DNA of 64,000 bases. It comes from Sporosarcina sp. BP05. GTDB lineage: Bacteria > Bacillota > Bacilli > Bacillales_A > Planococcaceae. The translations under genes were made by a program, and so were the position numbers. Every line of letters starts with the position of its first letter. Position 1 is the first letter of the stretch. The notes below the pieces were generated by a model, which was given only the letters and a program-made list of their open reading frames with translations, was not told where the DNA came from and did not search any database. Positions 8,245-16,494 of the stretch are shown one piece after another. The stretch spans positions 186,001 to 250,000 of the forward strand of contig NZ_JACFTD010000005.1 in assembly GCF_014282005.1 (NCBI RefSeq), written 5' to 3'.

Positions 8245-9138
8245 TCAAAGAGTCTTGCTAGGTAAATGCAATGACGCGGCCCCTAATAATCCTGCTTTAT
8301 TACCAAGCGAGGCCTTCAATATTTCCACATTAGAAAAACTTTTCAACATTAATTGTTTTGCTTTGCTAGTTACCATTGCTATTAATCTATCTTGCTCCAT
8401 TATCCCACCGCCAATAATAATCGCAGGAGGATTAAAGATATGCGTTAATGACACGAGGCCATATGCAACTTCAAGTACCCAGTCATTAAGTACCCTCTCA
8501 AGTGATACATCACCTTGTTCCAGGCCTTCAAAAATCATTCGCCCATTGATATATTTGTTATCGATCTCCAATGATTTTTTAACTAAGGCGGTAGTCGATC
8601 CATACATCTCATAACATCCTACGCAGCCACAATTACACTTCTCGCCTCCAGGATGCAAAATCAGGTGACCAAATTCGCCTGCACCTCCATTAAGACCTTT
8701 ATAAACAGTAGAGTCAATTACAATTGCGCCGCCTATACCTGTTCCGTAAGTTAAGCATAAGAAATCGTTAATTTCTTTACCAGCTCCAAAATGTTTTTCC
8801 CCTAAAGCAGCCGCATTCACATCGTTTTCAACTTTCACAGGAACACCGAATTCAGCTTCAAAAATAGCCTTTATTTTCATACCTGTATAACCCGGAAAGT
8901 TTTCATTCGCGTAAATGATGGATCCTTCTTCACTGTTTACTTGACTTGCTGTACTAATACCAATGACATCAAATTCTATATAAGTCTCTATAACTTTCTT
9001 AATAATATTATCAACTAAGTATTGTCCACCCTTTTCAGCTTCAGAATCGAATTCTATAAATGCAGAAGCATTTCCTTTTTCATCAGCCATGCACATCTTA
9101 ATAGATGTTCCACCAATATCTATTGCTAGTATTTTCAT
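8245..9138 (-). CDS. ROK-family sugar kinase
   Basis: A 297-residue cytoplasmic kinase of the ROK family (glucokinase, fructokinase, N-acetylmannosamine kinase). The phosphate-binding loop is AIDIGGTSIK near residues 4-13. The catalytic region carries ENDVNAAALGE, and GEFGHLIL followed by CNCGCVGC is the ROK zinc site with its conserved cysteines. The start is placed at ATG 9138, matching the usual ROK beginning; an ATG nine bases further upstream is also open and its ribosome site is not clearly better. It probably phosphorylates the sugar released by the neighbouring pathway. Substrate specificity cannot be read from sequence. Confidence 0.9.
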   Translation of the reverse strand: MKILAIDIGGTSIKMCMADEKGNASAFIEFDSEAEKGGQYLVDNIIKKVIETYIEFDVIGISTASQVNSEEGSIIYANENFPGYTGMKIKAIFEAEFGVPVKVENDVNAAALGEKHFGAGKEINDFLCLTYGTGIGGAIVIDSTVYKGLNGGAGEFGHLILHPGGEKCNCGCVGCYEMYGSTTALVKKSLEIDNKYINGRMIFEGLEQGDVSLERVLNDWVLEVAYGLVSLTHIFNPPAIIIGGGIMEQDRLIAMVTSKAKQLMLKSFSNVEILKASLGNKAGLLGAASLHLPSKTL

Positions 9139-9189
9139 ATGCTCCATCCCTACTTTTCTTGTTTTTTATGCAATTAAACTAGTTGAATT

Positions 9190-9245
9190 TGTCTGCGAAT
9201 TAACTGTAGCACAAGTTTTTGATTCTATCCACCCACATATGATCA
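9190..9245. repeat. Dispersed 56-bp repeat, copy 1
   Basis: This segment (TAACTGTAGC core, then AAGTTTTT and ATTCTATCCAC) matches 16238-16293 at about 48 of 56 positions in the same orientation. It lies about 50 bases upstream of the ROK kinase start. Nothing identifies it as an insertion-sequence end. The rest of the 9139-9440 gap shows only the proline dehydrogenase terminator. Confidence 0.75.
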
Positions 9246-9370
9246 CTTATAATACGCGTTTCAGGTTGCAGGTTTAATCCAAAATAATCCAATGTGCTTT
9301 CTAAATGAGCTATCCCAGCTAAGGCGTGTCTTAGTAGTAGCCGAAGCGTTTTCATTGGCATGATCTACGC

Positions 9371-9415
9371 AAAAAATCCTGATTCAAGTGATAGCTATAG
9401 CTTCATTTGAACCAG
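9371..9415 (-). terminator. Rho-independent terminator after proline dehydrogenase
   Basis: A 13-bp stem with two G-T wobble positions (9403-9415 with 9379-9391) is followed on the minus strand by a run of six T (complement of 9371-9376). It lies 26 bases past the proline dehydrogenase stop. Confidence 0.8.
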
Positions 9416-9440
9416 AATTGTTATTCGTACTATAAAAAAC

Positions 9441-10415
9441 CTATTTCTTTCTAGTCATTCTACCTAACAAAAATGCCCCTGCCGACAGTCCAATGACCTT
9501 ATTCGTTTTCTTATTAAACACCTGTTTCACAACTAGATTTAAATTCTGCGGCCTTTCAGCAAGACGTCTCATAAAATAGCCATACCAATCACTACCAAAA
9601 GGAACATATGTACAGAAGTTATAGCCTTCATTCGCCAGTTGAAGCTGCATATCCACTCTGAACCCGTATAACATTTGGAATTCGAACTTTTCATTTGAAA
9701 TATTGTTCACTTTTACAAACTTTTTCACATGGTTAATGACTACATGGTCATGTGTCGCAATTGATGTGAATTTGCCGTTTAACAAATGCCATTCGATGAG
9801 CTTGATATAGTTTTCATCAATTTCTTTCTTATCTTGATACGCGTATTCTTCTGACTCTTTGTACGCACCTTTCACGATACGTAAGCGGAAGTTTTCATAC
9901 TTTTTAATGTCTTCTACAGCTCGGAAGAAATAAGCTTGGATCACTGTTCCTATATTAGAATACTCCTTAGATAGCGTTTCTAATATATCAAACGATGGTT
10001 GTAGACGGTTGTGATCCTCCATGTCAAAGTTGATGAAAATATCATAAGCGCTCGCTTTACTCACAATTTCCTTTAAATTATCCAAACAGAAATCATAGTC
10101 AATATCCAGACCAAGTTGAGAAGGTTTTAATGAGATATGTGCATCCACTTTATGTGTATGGATTGCTTCAATTACATCAAGAATTTGTCCTTTTGCTTCG
10201 ATTGCTTCTTCTTTTTCACAAACGAATTCGCCTAAATTATCGACCGTACAAGAAATCCCTTGCGCATTCAGTTCTTTTATACTTTCAATCGTTTCTGCGA
10301 CATTCGTCCCCGCGACGACATGTTGTGCCCCTAATTTCAAACCATATTTTTTTGCTGCAGTATTTAGTAATTGATTTTGAGATAATCCAATAAATAAATC
10401 TTTTAATATAGCCAT
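9441..10415 (-). CDS. Proline dehydrogenase (PRODH, monofunctional)
   Basis: A 324-residue FAD enzyme that oxidises proline to pyrroline-5-carboxylate at the membrane face. The PRODH barrel is recognisable from DAHISLKPSQLGLDIDY, IFINFDMEDH, VKGAYKESEEYAY (FAD-site lysine region), IATHDH, EFQMLYG and the C-terminal YVPFGSDWYGYFMRRLAERPQNL, whose Arg-Arg pair binds substrate. Length fits the small PutB/FadM type of Bacillus rather than the bifunctional PutA. No pyrroline-5-carboxylate dehydrogenase gene is next to it. It is monocistronic with its own terminator. Confidence 0.93.
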   Translation of the reverse strand: MAILKDLFIGLSQNQLLNTAAKKYGLKLGAQHVVAGTNVAETIESIKELNAQGISCTVDNLGEFVCEKEEAIEAKGQILDVIEAIHTHKVDAHISLKPSQLGLDIDYDFCLDNLKEIVSKASAYDIFINFDMEDHNRLQPSFDILETLSKEYSNIGTVIQAYFFRAVEDIKKYENFRLRIVKGAYKESEEYAYQDKKEIDENYIKLIEWHLLNGKFTSIATHDHVVINHVKKFVKVNNISNEKFEFQMLYGFRVDMQLQLANEGYNFCTYVPFGSDWYGYFMRRLAERPQNLNLVVKQVFNKKTNKVIGLSAGAFLLGRMTRKK

Positions 10416-10471
10416 TCTTTATACCCCTCGCACTATTTTTAATGGTATTCACATTCAACATTTTATGGAGA

Positions 10472-10996
10472 TTAATTACGTCCTGAGTTAAGGTTTTTCA
10501 GCAAAAATCCGCCGTTAAACTTGTTTGGTTCATAGGAGATTATAAATGCTTTAGGCGCTAATGAAAGGACCAGTTTTCTTAATTTCTGTTCGTAATTTCG
10601 TTTCGCTAACACTTTCATAACGAGTCGTTTACCGTCTTTACCATCTGCCACCCAAGATGTAACCCCATACCCTTGTTCACGGATTTTCATTGGTATTTCG
10701 ATTTCAAGTGAATCAACGACCACGTCAAAGACAATATAACCGAGTGCCAAGCGCTCTTCAATTTTACTTCCGAGGAAGACGCCCATTCCCCAGCCTACAC
10801 AATACGCTGCAATATTGATTGGGTTGTCTAAATTGTCTAGGACAATTGTTAAACCCATCAGGTAAACAAACACTTCGCCCATCGAAAGAATCGATGCCGC
10901 CGTACGGTATCCTTTAATAACAAGAATGACGCGTAACGTGAATAAAGAAACATAAACGATATTAATGGCGATGATGATAAATAGTATAGCTGTCAT
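10472..10996 (-). CDS. UPF0316 (DUF2179/DUF5698) membrane protein
   Basis: A 174-residue protein with three hydrophobic segments in the first 90 residues (around 2-24, 35-55 and 62-80). The loop WGMGVFLGSKIEERLALGY follows, then a cytoplasmic C-terminal DUF2179-type domain (YGVTSWVADGKDGKRL, VLSLAPKAFIISYEPNKFNGGF). This matches the UPF0316 family in order and length. A GAGGGG ribosome site precedes ATG 10996. DUF2179 domains are predicted small-ligand sensors; no function is established. It stands alone with no operon partner. Confidence 0.88.
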   Translation of the reverse strand: MTAILFIIIAINIVYVSLFTLRVILVIKGYRTAASILSMGEVFVYLMGLTIVLDNLDNPINIAAYCVGWGMGVFLGSKIEERLALGYIVFDVVVDSLEIEIPMKIREQGYGVTSWVADGKDGKRLVMKVLAKRNYEQKLRKLVLSLAPKAFIISYEPNKFNGGFLLKNLNSGRN

Positions 10997-11187
10997 GAGA
11001 TCCCCCTCAGGTCTTTACCTTATTCATTTTAAAAGAAGTAACTATTCACTCGCTTTCAGATGCCCTGTACCTGATAGGTAAAACGAATCCAATTTTCACC
11101 CATACATGTTTATAACGGGACCAGTCTCCTATGAATAATCCCGTACAAATGCGTGATTGAAATTAACCTAATTTATCATACTTGAAT

Positions 11188-11204
11188 AAATTATCATGAT
11201 TACT
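11188..11204. promoter_or_regulatory. Second ATCATGAT palindrome-like site
   Basis: This 17-base segment matches the central part of the 22-bp palindrome at 15312-15333 in 15 of 17 positions. It may be a second operator for the same TetR regulator, upstream of the UPF0316 gene, or coincidence in AT-rich DNA. The rest of the gap 10997-11278 shows no gene or clear signal. Confidence 0.35.
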
Positions 11205-11278
11205 AAAAGTGTGTTTCATACTTATAGAATGGAACATAGAAATACGTGTAAAAATAGTACTTTAAACGTTAGCCCACT

Positions 11279-11334
11279 AAAAACTCCTTGTGCCAGACGG
11301 TCTCCCATAAAAGAAAGACTGTCTGTACAAGGAG
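11279..11334 (-). terminator. Rho-independent terminator after the CocE hydrolase
   Basis: A long imperfect hairpin of about 19 bp (11284-11303 with 11316-11334) is followed on the minus strand by five T residues. It starts 10 bases after the hydrolase stop codon. Confidence 0.88.
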
Positions 11335-11343
11335 AACTATTGA

Positions 11344-13392
11344 TTAAACAAAATCCCTTGGAACTGCTATTTTCCATGTTTTATTAAATACTTCAGTTTC
11401 GCCTTCATATGCAATTAGCTCATTCGAGACATAGAATTGCTTATCATCTGCTGTCATGATGCTGGTGCTCTTAAGGCTCGTTTGCCATTCACCCCGTCCT
11501 ACAGTCAGTGTCCAATCACATTGAACTTTGGCAGACTGTGGATCCTCTTCTGTAACGGAATAGACGTTGCGATTTGTGCTGCCATATTCGATTCCGTTAC
11601 TAGGAAGCATTCTTGCCCCTTCATCAGAAAAGTCATCTAGCGTCCAAACGTCTGTAATTGTATTATGGCGAATTTCTCTGGTCCGGTTTGCTTCACGCAG
11701 AATCACACGCTCCATGACAGCCGCGGTTTCTGGGTGTTCGAACGGTTGTAATTCCTGATCGATTGCTTTAGGTTGTCTAATTGGCAACGTGAGATACGTC
11801 TTTTCATTGGCAAAGACGGTCAATGTCACTGGCTCAGGAGATGGCCAAGCGTGTGGCCAGTATGTTGGCGATACCGCTAATTGCCAACAATGTCCTGCAG
11901 GTAAATTATGTCCGATTGCATTCATACGTAACGTTACCGTATATTTTTTTCCCGGCACTAGGTGCTCAGGGTGCTCATGGCTGTTTCGGTGTGTCAAGTT
12001 CAACACTCCCCACGTCACGCGTGTTGATGAACCGTCTGGTGCAACGTCATTCAGGCGAACGGTGAGTAATGCATTCGGCTGGTCTGATGCTACTTCGACT
12101 GTAAACTCAGGTGAACCTAGAATTTCAATCGCCTCATTTACCGGGTCAGATGTGAAGACTACGGATAGGCCATTTTCAATTCGCTGATCTGCAGGAAGAT
12201 CTCCTGGTTGTCCGAATGGGCAGAACACACCGGAATAGAGCCCATGATGCTGAACACTTGAAACAGTAATTGCTTGCTCCGCAACCGGTTTATCTGAAAG
12301 CTGTTGTTTGTTCAAATAATAGGCTTTTTGTTCTTGCGCCTTAGGTGGCCACTCATTTTCAGCAACCCAATGACCTGGTCGAATCGCGTAATCCGTTTTA
12401 GGAGGTACGCTATCTTGTACCCATGCACGTAGCATCGGTTCTTCCATGATGCCTGTGTCAACGCCTTTTAGCCAATGATCCCACCAACGTACGCATTCTT
12501 GTAAAAAGCCGATTTGTGGACCAGGAACCGCGACTTCAGGATATTCATGCGCCCATGGGCCGATCAACCCTTTGCGTGGACCTTTCAATCCTTCAAGTAA
12601 ACGAGGGATGGCATTGGTATAGCCATCAGCCCATCCTCCTACCGCATATACAGGGATGTCGATATCATCATAGTTTTCACAGACGGAACCATGTTTCCAA
12701 TACTCATCGCGGCGCTGGTGTCTCATCCATTCTTCTACGAATGGCGGTGTTTTCTCTAAACGTTCCAACCAACTTTTTCTCCATGCATCCCCTACAACTG
12801 CGGGATCCGCAGGTCGCGCATTGTAGGCAAGCATCGTGGAACCCCACCAAAGCATGTCCGAAGCAAGAAGTGCACCGCCTTTATAGTGAACATCATCAGC
12901 GTAACGATCATCTGTCGAACAAAGTGTAATGATTGTTTTCAGCGCGGGATGACGACGTGCCGCCATCTGCAGGCCGTTAAAACCGCCCCACGATTTCCCA
13001 ATCATACCTACTCCGCCTGTAAACCATGGCTGCTTCTCAATCCATGACAGTACTTCAAGTCCATCGTCCTGCTCCTGCTTTAAATATTCGTCATATAAAA
13101 TCCCATCTGAATCGCCACATCCACGCATGTCCACACGAATGCTCGCATAGCCGTGACCCGCAAAGTACGGGTGACGAATCGAATCCCTTAGCGCCGTAAA
13201 ATCATTTTTACGATAAGGGAGGTATTCTAAAATAGCAGGTACCGGCTGTTGTTCTGCGTCTACAGGTAACCAGATGCGTGCCGAGAGACGTGTCCCGTCA
13301 GACAACGGAATCCAAACATGTTCGATTTCCTTAACCTCTCTCGGAAATTTTGTTTTAATTGACCGGTTCGATTCGCGTACATTGAAAACCAT
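11344..13392 (-). CDS. CocE/NonD-family hydrolase (X-Pro dipeptidyl-peptidase S15 fold)
   Basis: A 682-residue serine hydrolase. The N-terminal alpha/beta-hydrolase domain begins with the CocE pattern VWIPLSDGTRLSARIWLP and carries the nucleophile in GKSWGG (Ser near 127), RVDMRGCGDSDG and VGGWADGY (near 250-257). The C-terminal jelly-roll domain is typical of S15/CocE enzymes. ATG 13392 has GGAGGTAA eight bases upstream. Relatives hydrolyse esters such as cocaine, glutaryl-7-ACA or acyl-amino acids, so an ester or amide substrate is likely. It lies 68 bases behind a BCCT transporter gene on the same strand, suggesting that it processes what that carrier imports. There is no signal peptide, so it acts in the cytoplasm. 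Confidence 0.9.
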   Translation of the reverse strand: MVFNVRESNRSIKTKFPREVKEIEHVWIPLSDGTRLSARIWLPVDAEQQPVPAILEYLPYRKNDFTALRDSIRHPYFAGHGYASIRVDMRGCGDSDGILYDEYLKQEQDDGLEVLSWIEKQPWFTGGVGMIGKSWGGFNGLQMAARRHPALKTIITLCSTDDRYADDVHYKGGALLASDMLWWGSTMLAYNARPADPAVVGDAWRKSWLERLEKTPPFVEEWMRHQRRDEYWKHGSVCENYDDIDIPVYAVGGWADGYTNAIPRLLEGLKGPRKGLIGPWAHEYPEVAVPGPQIGFLQECVRWWDHWLKGVDTGIMEEPMLRAWVQDSVPPKTDYAIRPGHWVAENEWPPKAQEQKAYYLNKQQLSDKPVAEQAITVSSVQHHGLYSGVFCPFGQPGDLPADQRIENGLSVVFTSDPVNEAIEILGSPEFTVEVASDQPNALLTVRLNDVAPDGSSTRVTWGVLNLTHRNSHEHPEHLVPGKKYTVTLRMNAIGHNLPAGHCWQLAVSPTYWPHAWPSPEPVTLTVFANEKTYLTLPIRQPKAIDQELQPFEHPETAAVMERVILREANRTREIRHNTITDVWTLDDFSDEGARMLPSNGIEYGSTNRNVYSVTEEDPQSAKVQCDWTLTVGRGEWQTSLKSTSIMTADDKQFYVSNELIAYEGETEVFNKTWKIAVPRDFV

Positions 13393-13460
13393 GTAATTAC
13401 CTCCAAGTAATAATTTTAAAACCTAGCGTGCGAGTGAAGTATTACTAATTTAAATCTGTT

Positions 13461-14963
13461 TTATTGTTTCGGGAAATCCTGCTTTAACCATTTGAAAAAC
13501 GAAACGATTAACAATAAATAAATAACAAATATCGGTACGGATACAATGACGGCAGAAGTTTGAATGACACGTAATCCTCCTATATTTAGTAAGGTTACCG
13601 AAAGGACTGCAAGGATTGCACCCCATACCATACGATGCCATCTAGCAGGATCTTGTCCATTTTTTATTTCCTTCGTCGCAATTGCCGCAAGGATATAGGT
13701 CGCAGAATCAAGTGAGGTAGAAAGGAAAATAACCGCCAGCACCACAAAGAATGGTAACACAATGTAGCTGAGTGGCAATGACTTCAAGATTTCAACAACT
13801 GCCGCTGGACCACCGCTATTGGTTAGAATATCTTTTACCGGAAGAAGGTCATTCAATTGTAGATTCATTGTGTATCCACCGAAGACCATAAAGTAAGTCC
13901 ACCCACCGACTGACCCCCATACCAGCATATGTGTAATTAGTTGGCGAATCGTGCGTCCTTTGGAAATCCGTGCAACAAACAAGCCCATGAATGGAGCCGT
14001 GGCAGCAAACCAAGCCCAATAGAATACTGTCCAAGCTTGTGGGAATCCACCTTTGCTAATTGGATCTGTATAAAAACTCATTATCGCAAAGTTTTGGATC
14101 ATCATTCCGAAACTGTTGGTAAAATACGTCAAGATGAACAATGTCGGTCCCGCAATGAAGATGAAAACCGCAAGAGCCAATGCAAGGAAGACATTTATGT
14201 CGCTCAATCGTTTAATTCCTTTATGCAGTCCCATATAAGCGCTTGCAGAGTAGATGATTGTAATACTGATCACTATAATTGTATCGAGCATCAATGATTT
14301 ATCTAGCCCAAAAATGCTAGCGACAACTGCCGAAACCATTGGAACACCCAGTCCAAGTGATGTACCAAGACCTCCGACCAAACTCCAAATTACCAACACA
14401 TCAATTAATTTTGCAATCTTGCCATCTGAATATTTGCCGAGAACCCCACTAAGTGCAGTGCTCATTTTTAACGAAGGACGTTTCTTTACAAAGTACGAGT
14501 AAGCAATGACAACTGTCGGGAAAGCATAAAGTGCCCATGCTGATGTTCCCCAATGGAATAAGCCATACGTCAATGCCCACTCTGCCGCTTCATTACTCTC
14601 GGGCTCGATTCCGAAAGGTGGTCCCATGAAATAATAAATCGGTTCCAACATTGACCAATACATAATACTTGTCCCCATGCCTGCAGTGAATAACATTGTC
14701 CCCCAGCTAAATGTGGAGAATTCGGGCTTTCCTTCACCCAACTTGATTTTCCCAAAACGGCTAAATGCTAACCAAATGAGTAATATAAATAATCCGATTG
14801 TTAAAAACTGAAATGCCCAGTCCATTTGATAGGTAATGGAAGTCATTAACTTATTCAAATACGGTTCCGCTGTTCCTTTGTTTAACACTAATAACACAGT
14901 TGCCGCAACTATAACGACGATTGATGTCCAGAATACAAATGGATCAATTCTAACTTTCCCCAT
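13461..14963 (-). CDS. BCCT-family (betaine/carnitine/choline) transporter
   Basis: A 500-residue secondary transporter with about 12 membrane segments. The BCCT signature in segment 8, WTVFYWAWFAATAPFMGLF followed by ARISKGRTIR, is intact, as is the early EPYLN and GMGTSIMYWSM region. I favour ATG 14963 because an AGGGGATTGGAAG ribosome site lies upstream; a TTG at 14999 is also open. BCCT carriers import quaternary amines by sodium or proton symport or exchange. Pairing with a CocE hydrolase and a divergent TetR regulator suggests catabolic use of an esterified or amidated quaternary compound rather than osmoprotection. That is inference. Confidence 0.9.
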   Translation of the reverse strand: MGKVRIDPFVFWTSIVVIVAATVLLVLNKGTAEPYLNKLMTSITYQMDWAFQFLTIGLFILLIWLAFSRFGKIKLGEGKPEFSTFSWGTMLFTAGMGTSIMYWSMLEPIYYFMGPPFGIEPESNEAAEWALTYGLFHWGTSAWALYAFPTVVIAYSYFVKKRPSLKMSTALSGVLGKYSDGKIAKLIDVLVIWSLVGGLGTSLGLGVPMVSAVVASIFGLDKSLMLDTIIVISITIIYSASAYMGLHKGIKRLSDINVFLALALAVFIFIAGPTLFILTYFTNSFGMMIQNFAIMSFYTDPISKGGFPQAWTVFYWAWFAATAPFMGLFVARISKGRTIRQLITHMLVWGSVGGWTYFMVFGGYTMNLQLNDLLPVKDILTNSGGPAAVVEILKSLPLSYIVLPFFVVLAVIFLSTSLDSATYILAAIATKEIKNGQDPARWHRMVWGAILAVLSVTLLNIGGLRVIQTSAVIVSVPIFVIYLLLIVSFFKWLKQDFPKQ

Positions 14964-15466
14964 ACTTCCAATCCCCTTTTTAAAATTCGAATTGTTCAAA
15001 ACCCCTGATTTGTAGCTATTTCTTCATATTGGTAACGCTTTCAGTTTAAAATAATGGTATTTAAAATGGTAATCATTTGCTAGTCTTTCTCTCATCCCTC
15101 AAATCATACCTCTTTGTTTACAGATAACTTCAATCAGTGCGGGTTTCCACCCCCTCGTCGATCGTTAGTTGAACCTATCTAGCATTTAAGGGTCGTCACA
15201 TTTCTACATAATCTCTTTGCCACCCCCAATTAATGATATGTGGATAAAACTGTTTGTTCATGCGGGATAAACATAGACTTATATCCATGAGTAGTTTTAA
15301 ACCAGACTCATATAAATAATCATGATTATTTATTTATATTGATTATATTAACACATCCAAAAACATAGAACAATCTAAATAACAGCCTTTTTTTTAGTAG
15401 ATAATGTATAATAGGCATACTCTTGTCAAAAATTTGCTAGTATATAGATTATAGGGGTGTTATTAG
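14964..15466. other. Divergent control region between BCCT and TetR genes
   Basis: This 503-base gap holds no gene. It is AT-rich towards the TetR side and contains the 22-bp palindrome at 15312-15333. I see no riboswitch or convincing long hairpin. Confidence 0.6.
15312..15333. promoter_or_regulatory. 22-bp perfect palindrome, candidate TetR operator
   Basis: The sequence is a perfect palindrome centred on ATCATGAT, with ATAAATA arms. It lies 134 bases ahead of the TetR gene and 349 bases ahead of the BCCT start. TetR regulators usually bind such palindromes in divergent regions, so it is the best operator candidate for both genes. Confidence 0.6.
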
Positions 15467-16120
15467 ATGGGGAATAAGAAGATTCAAAGAAGCCGGATGT
15501 GGAAATACTTTGTTGATGCGACAGCGGAAATAATTGAAGAAGAAGGGATTGAAAATGTCACCATCCGAAAAGTAGCCGATCGGGCGGGCTATAACAGTGC
15601 AACGATTTACAATTATTTTACGGAGATTTCACATTTGATATTTTTCGCTTCCATGAAGTTCTTGAAAACGTATACGGATGATGTGGGTAGCGCTATTGAA
15701 AAAGGTAAAAATCCATTGGAAAAATACATACTCTCTTGGGAATGCTTTTGTAAGCACTCTTTTCAACAGCCGCAAATCTTTCATGCCGTATTTATCAAGG
15801 ATTTAGGTAATCATCCTGAAAAGCTCTTGGCAGATTACTACGAGATTTACCCAAGTGATCTGATTAATTTTCCAGAAGAACTAAAAGTCATTTTATTTGA
15901 ACGGAGTGTGTCAAAAAGAGGGCGGTCCATTTTGGAAATTGCTGCAAATGAGGGTTTCATCGATGATGCTAACATTGATAAGGTCAACGAGATGACGATT
16001 CTAATTTGGCAAGGTATGCTCACTAACTTTTTAAATAACCGGACGACTCATGATGTCGAAAAGGCTTCGGAAATCACGATGGACTATATTACGGAGATTA
16101 TTCTAAATTCAAGTAAGTAG
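15467..16120 (+). CDS. TetR/AcrR-family transcriptional regulator
   Basis: A 217-residue regulator. The N-terminal TetR DNA-binding domain covers residues 10-60, with IIEEEGIENVTIRKVADRAGYNSATIYNYF including the helix-turn-helix and the family's YxYF end. The C-terminal ligand domain is not assignable. AGGGGTG lies eight bases before ATG 15467. It is transcribed away from the BCCT-hydrolase operon, which it probably controls through the 15312-15333 palindrome. Confidence 0.9.
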   Translation: MGNKKIQRSRMWKYFVDATAEIIEEEGIENVTIRKVADRAGYNSATIYNYFTEISHLIFFASMKFLKTYTDDVGSAIEKGKNPLEKYILSWECFCKHSFQQPQIFHAVFIKDLGNHPEKLLADYYEIYPSDLINFPEELKVILFERSVSKRGRSILEIAANEGFIDDANIDKVNEMTILIWQGMLTNFLNNRTTHDVEKASEITMDYITEIILNSSK

Positions 16121-16237
16121 TTGTGCTAATCATTCACGTTCAAAGAAAAAAGAACCTACCATTTTTCGGCCACTGGACAGTTCTATTATTAATTTTCTTC
16201 ATCCCTACATAACTTTTTTCGCAAATAGTTTTTGATC

Positions 16238-16293
16238 TGTTTGCAAAATAACTGTAGCCCAAGTTTTTAATTCTATCCACTTACATATGAACA
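16238..16293. repeat. Dispersed 56-bp repeat, copy 2
   Basis: About 86% identical to 9190-9245 in the same orientation. It lies about 120 bases past the TetR stop. An 11-base direct repeat, GCAAATAGTTT, occurs on both sides (near 16220 and 16321), which could be an insertion footprint or chance. The 16121-16494 gap contains no gene. Confidence 0.75.
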
Positions 16294-16337
16294 ATTTCAG
16301 AGTACGTATCTAACACTTCTGCAAATAGTTTACTCAA

Positions 16338-16381
16338 TTAAAAACGGGAGACTCCTCATGTAAAGGAGTCTCCCGTTTTAA
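16338..16381. terminator. Strong bidirectional terminator hairpin
   Basis: A perfect stem of about 16 bp (aaaacgggagactcct with its complement, seven-base loop) is flanked by A and T runs on both sides. It can serve the TetR transcript (plus) and the helicase-partner transcript (minus), although it lies 220 and 110 bases from those stop codons. Confidence 0.85.
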
Positions 16382-16494
16382 CTTCGATTTCTTTTTATAT
16401 GCAGAAATGCATGAATATAATTGACTACGCGAAGGTACCGTAGCAAATTTAATTGGATTCTTAACTCCAATATTTCTAAAAGCATCTTAAATGG

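Noticed and set aside
11101..11150. Short inverted repeat acggga/tcccgt upstream of the UPF0316 gene as a riboswitch
   Set aside because: Only six base pairs, with no conserved aptamer sequence that I can match.
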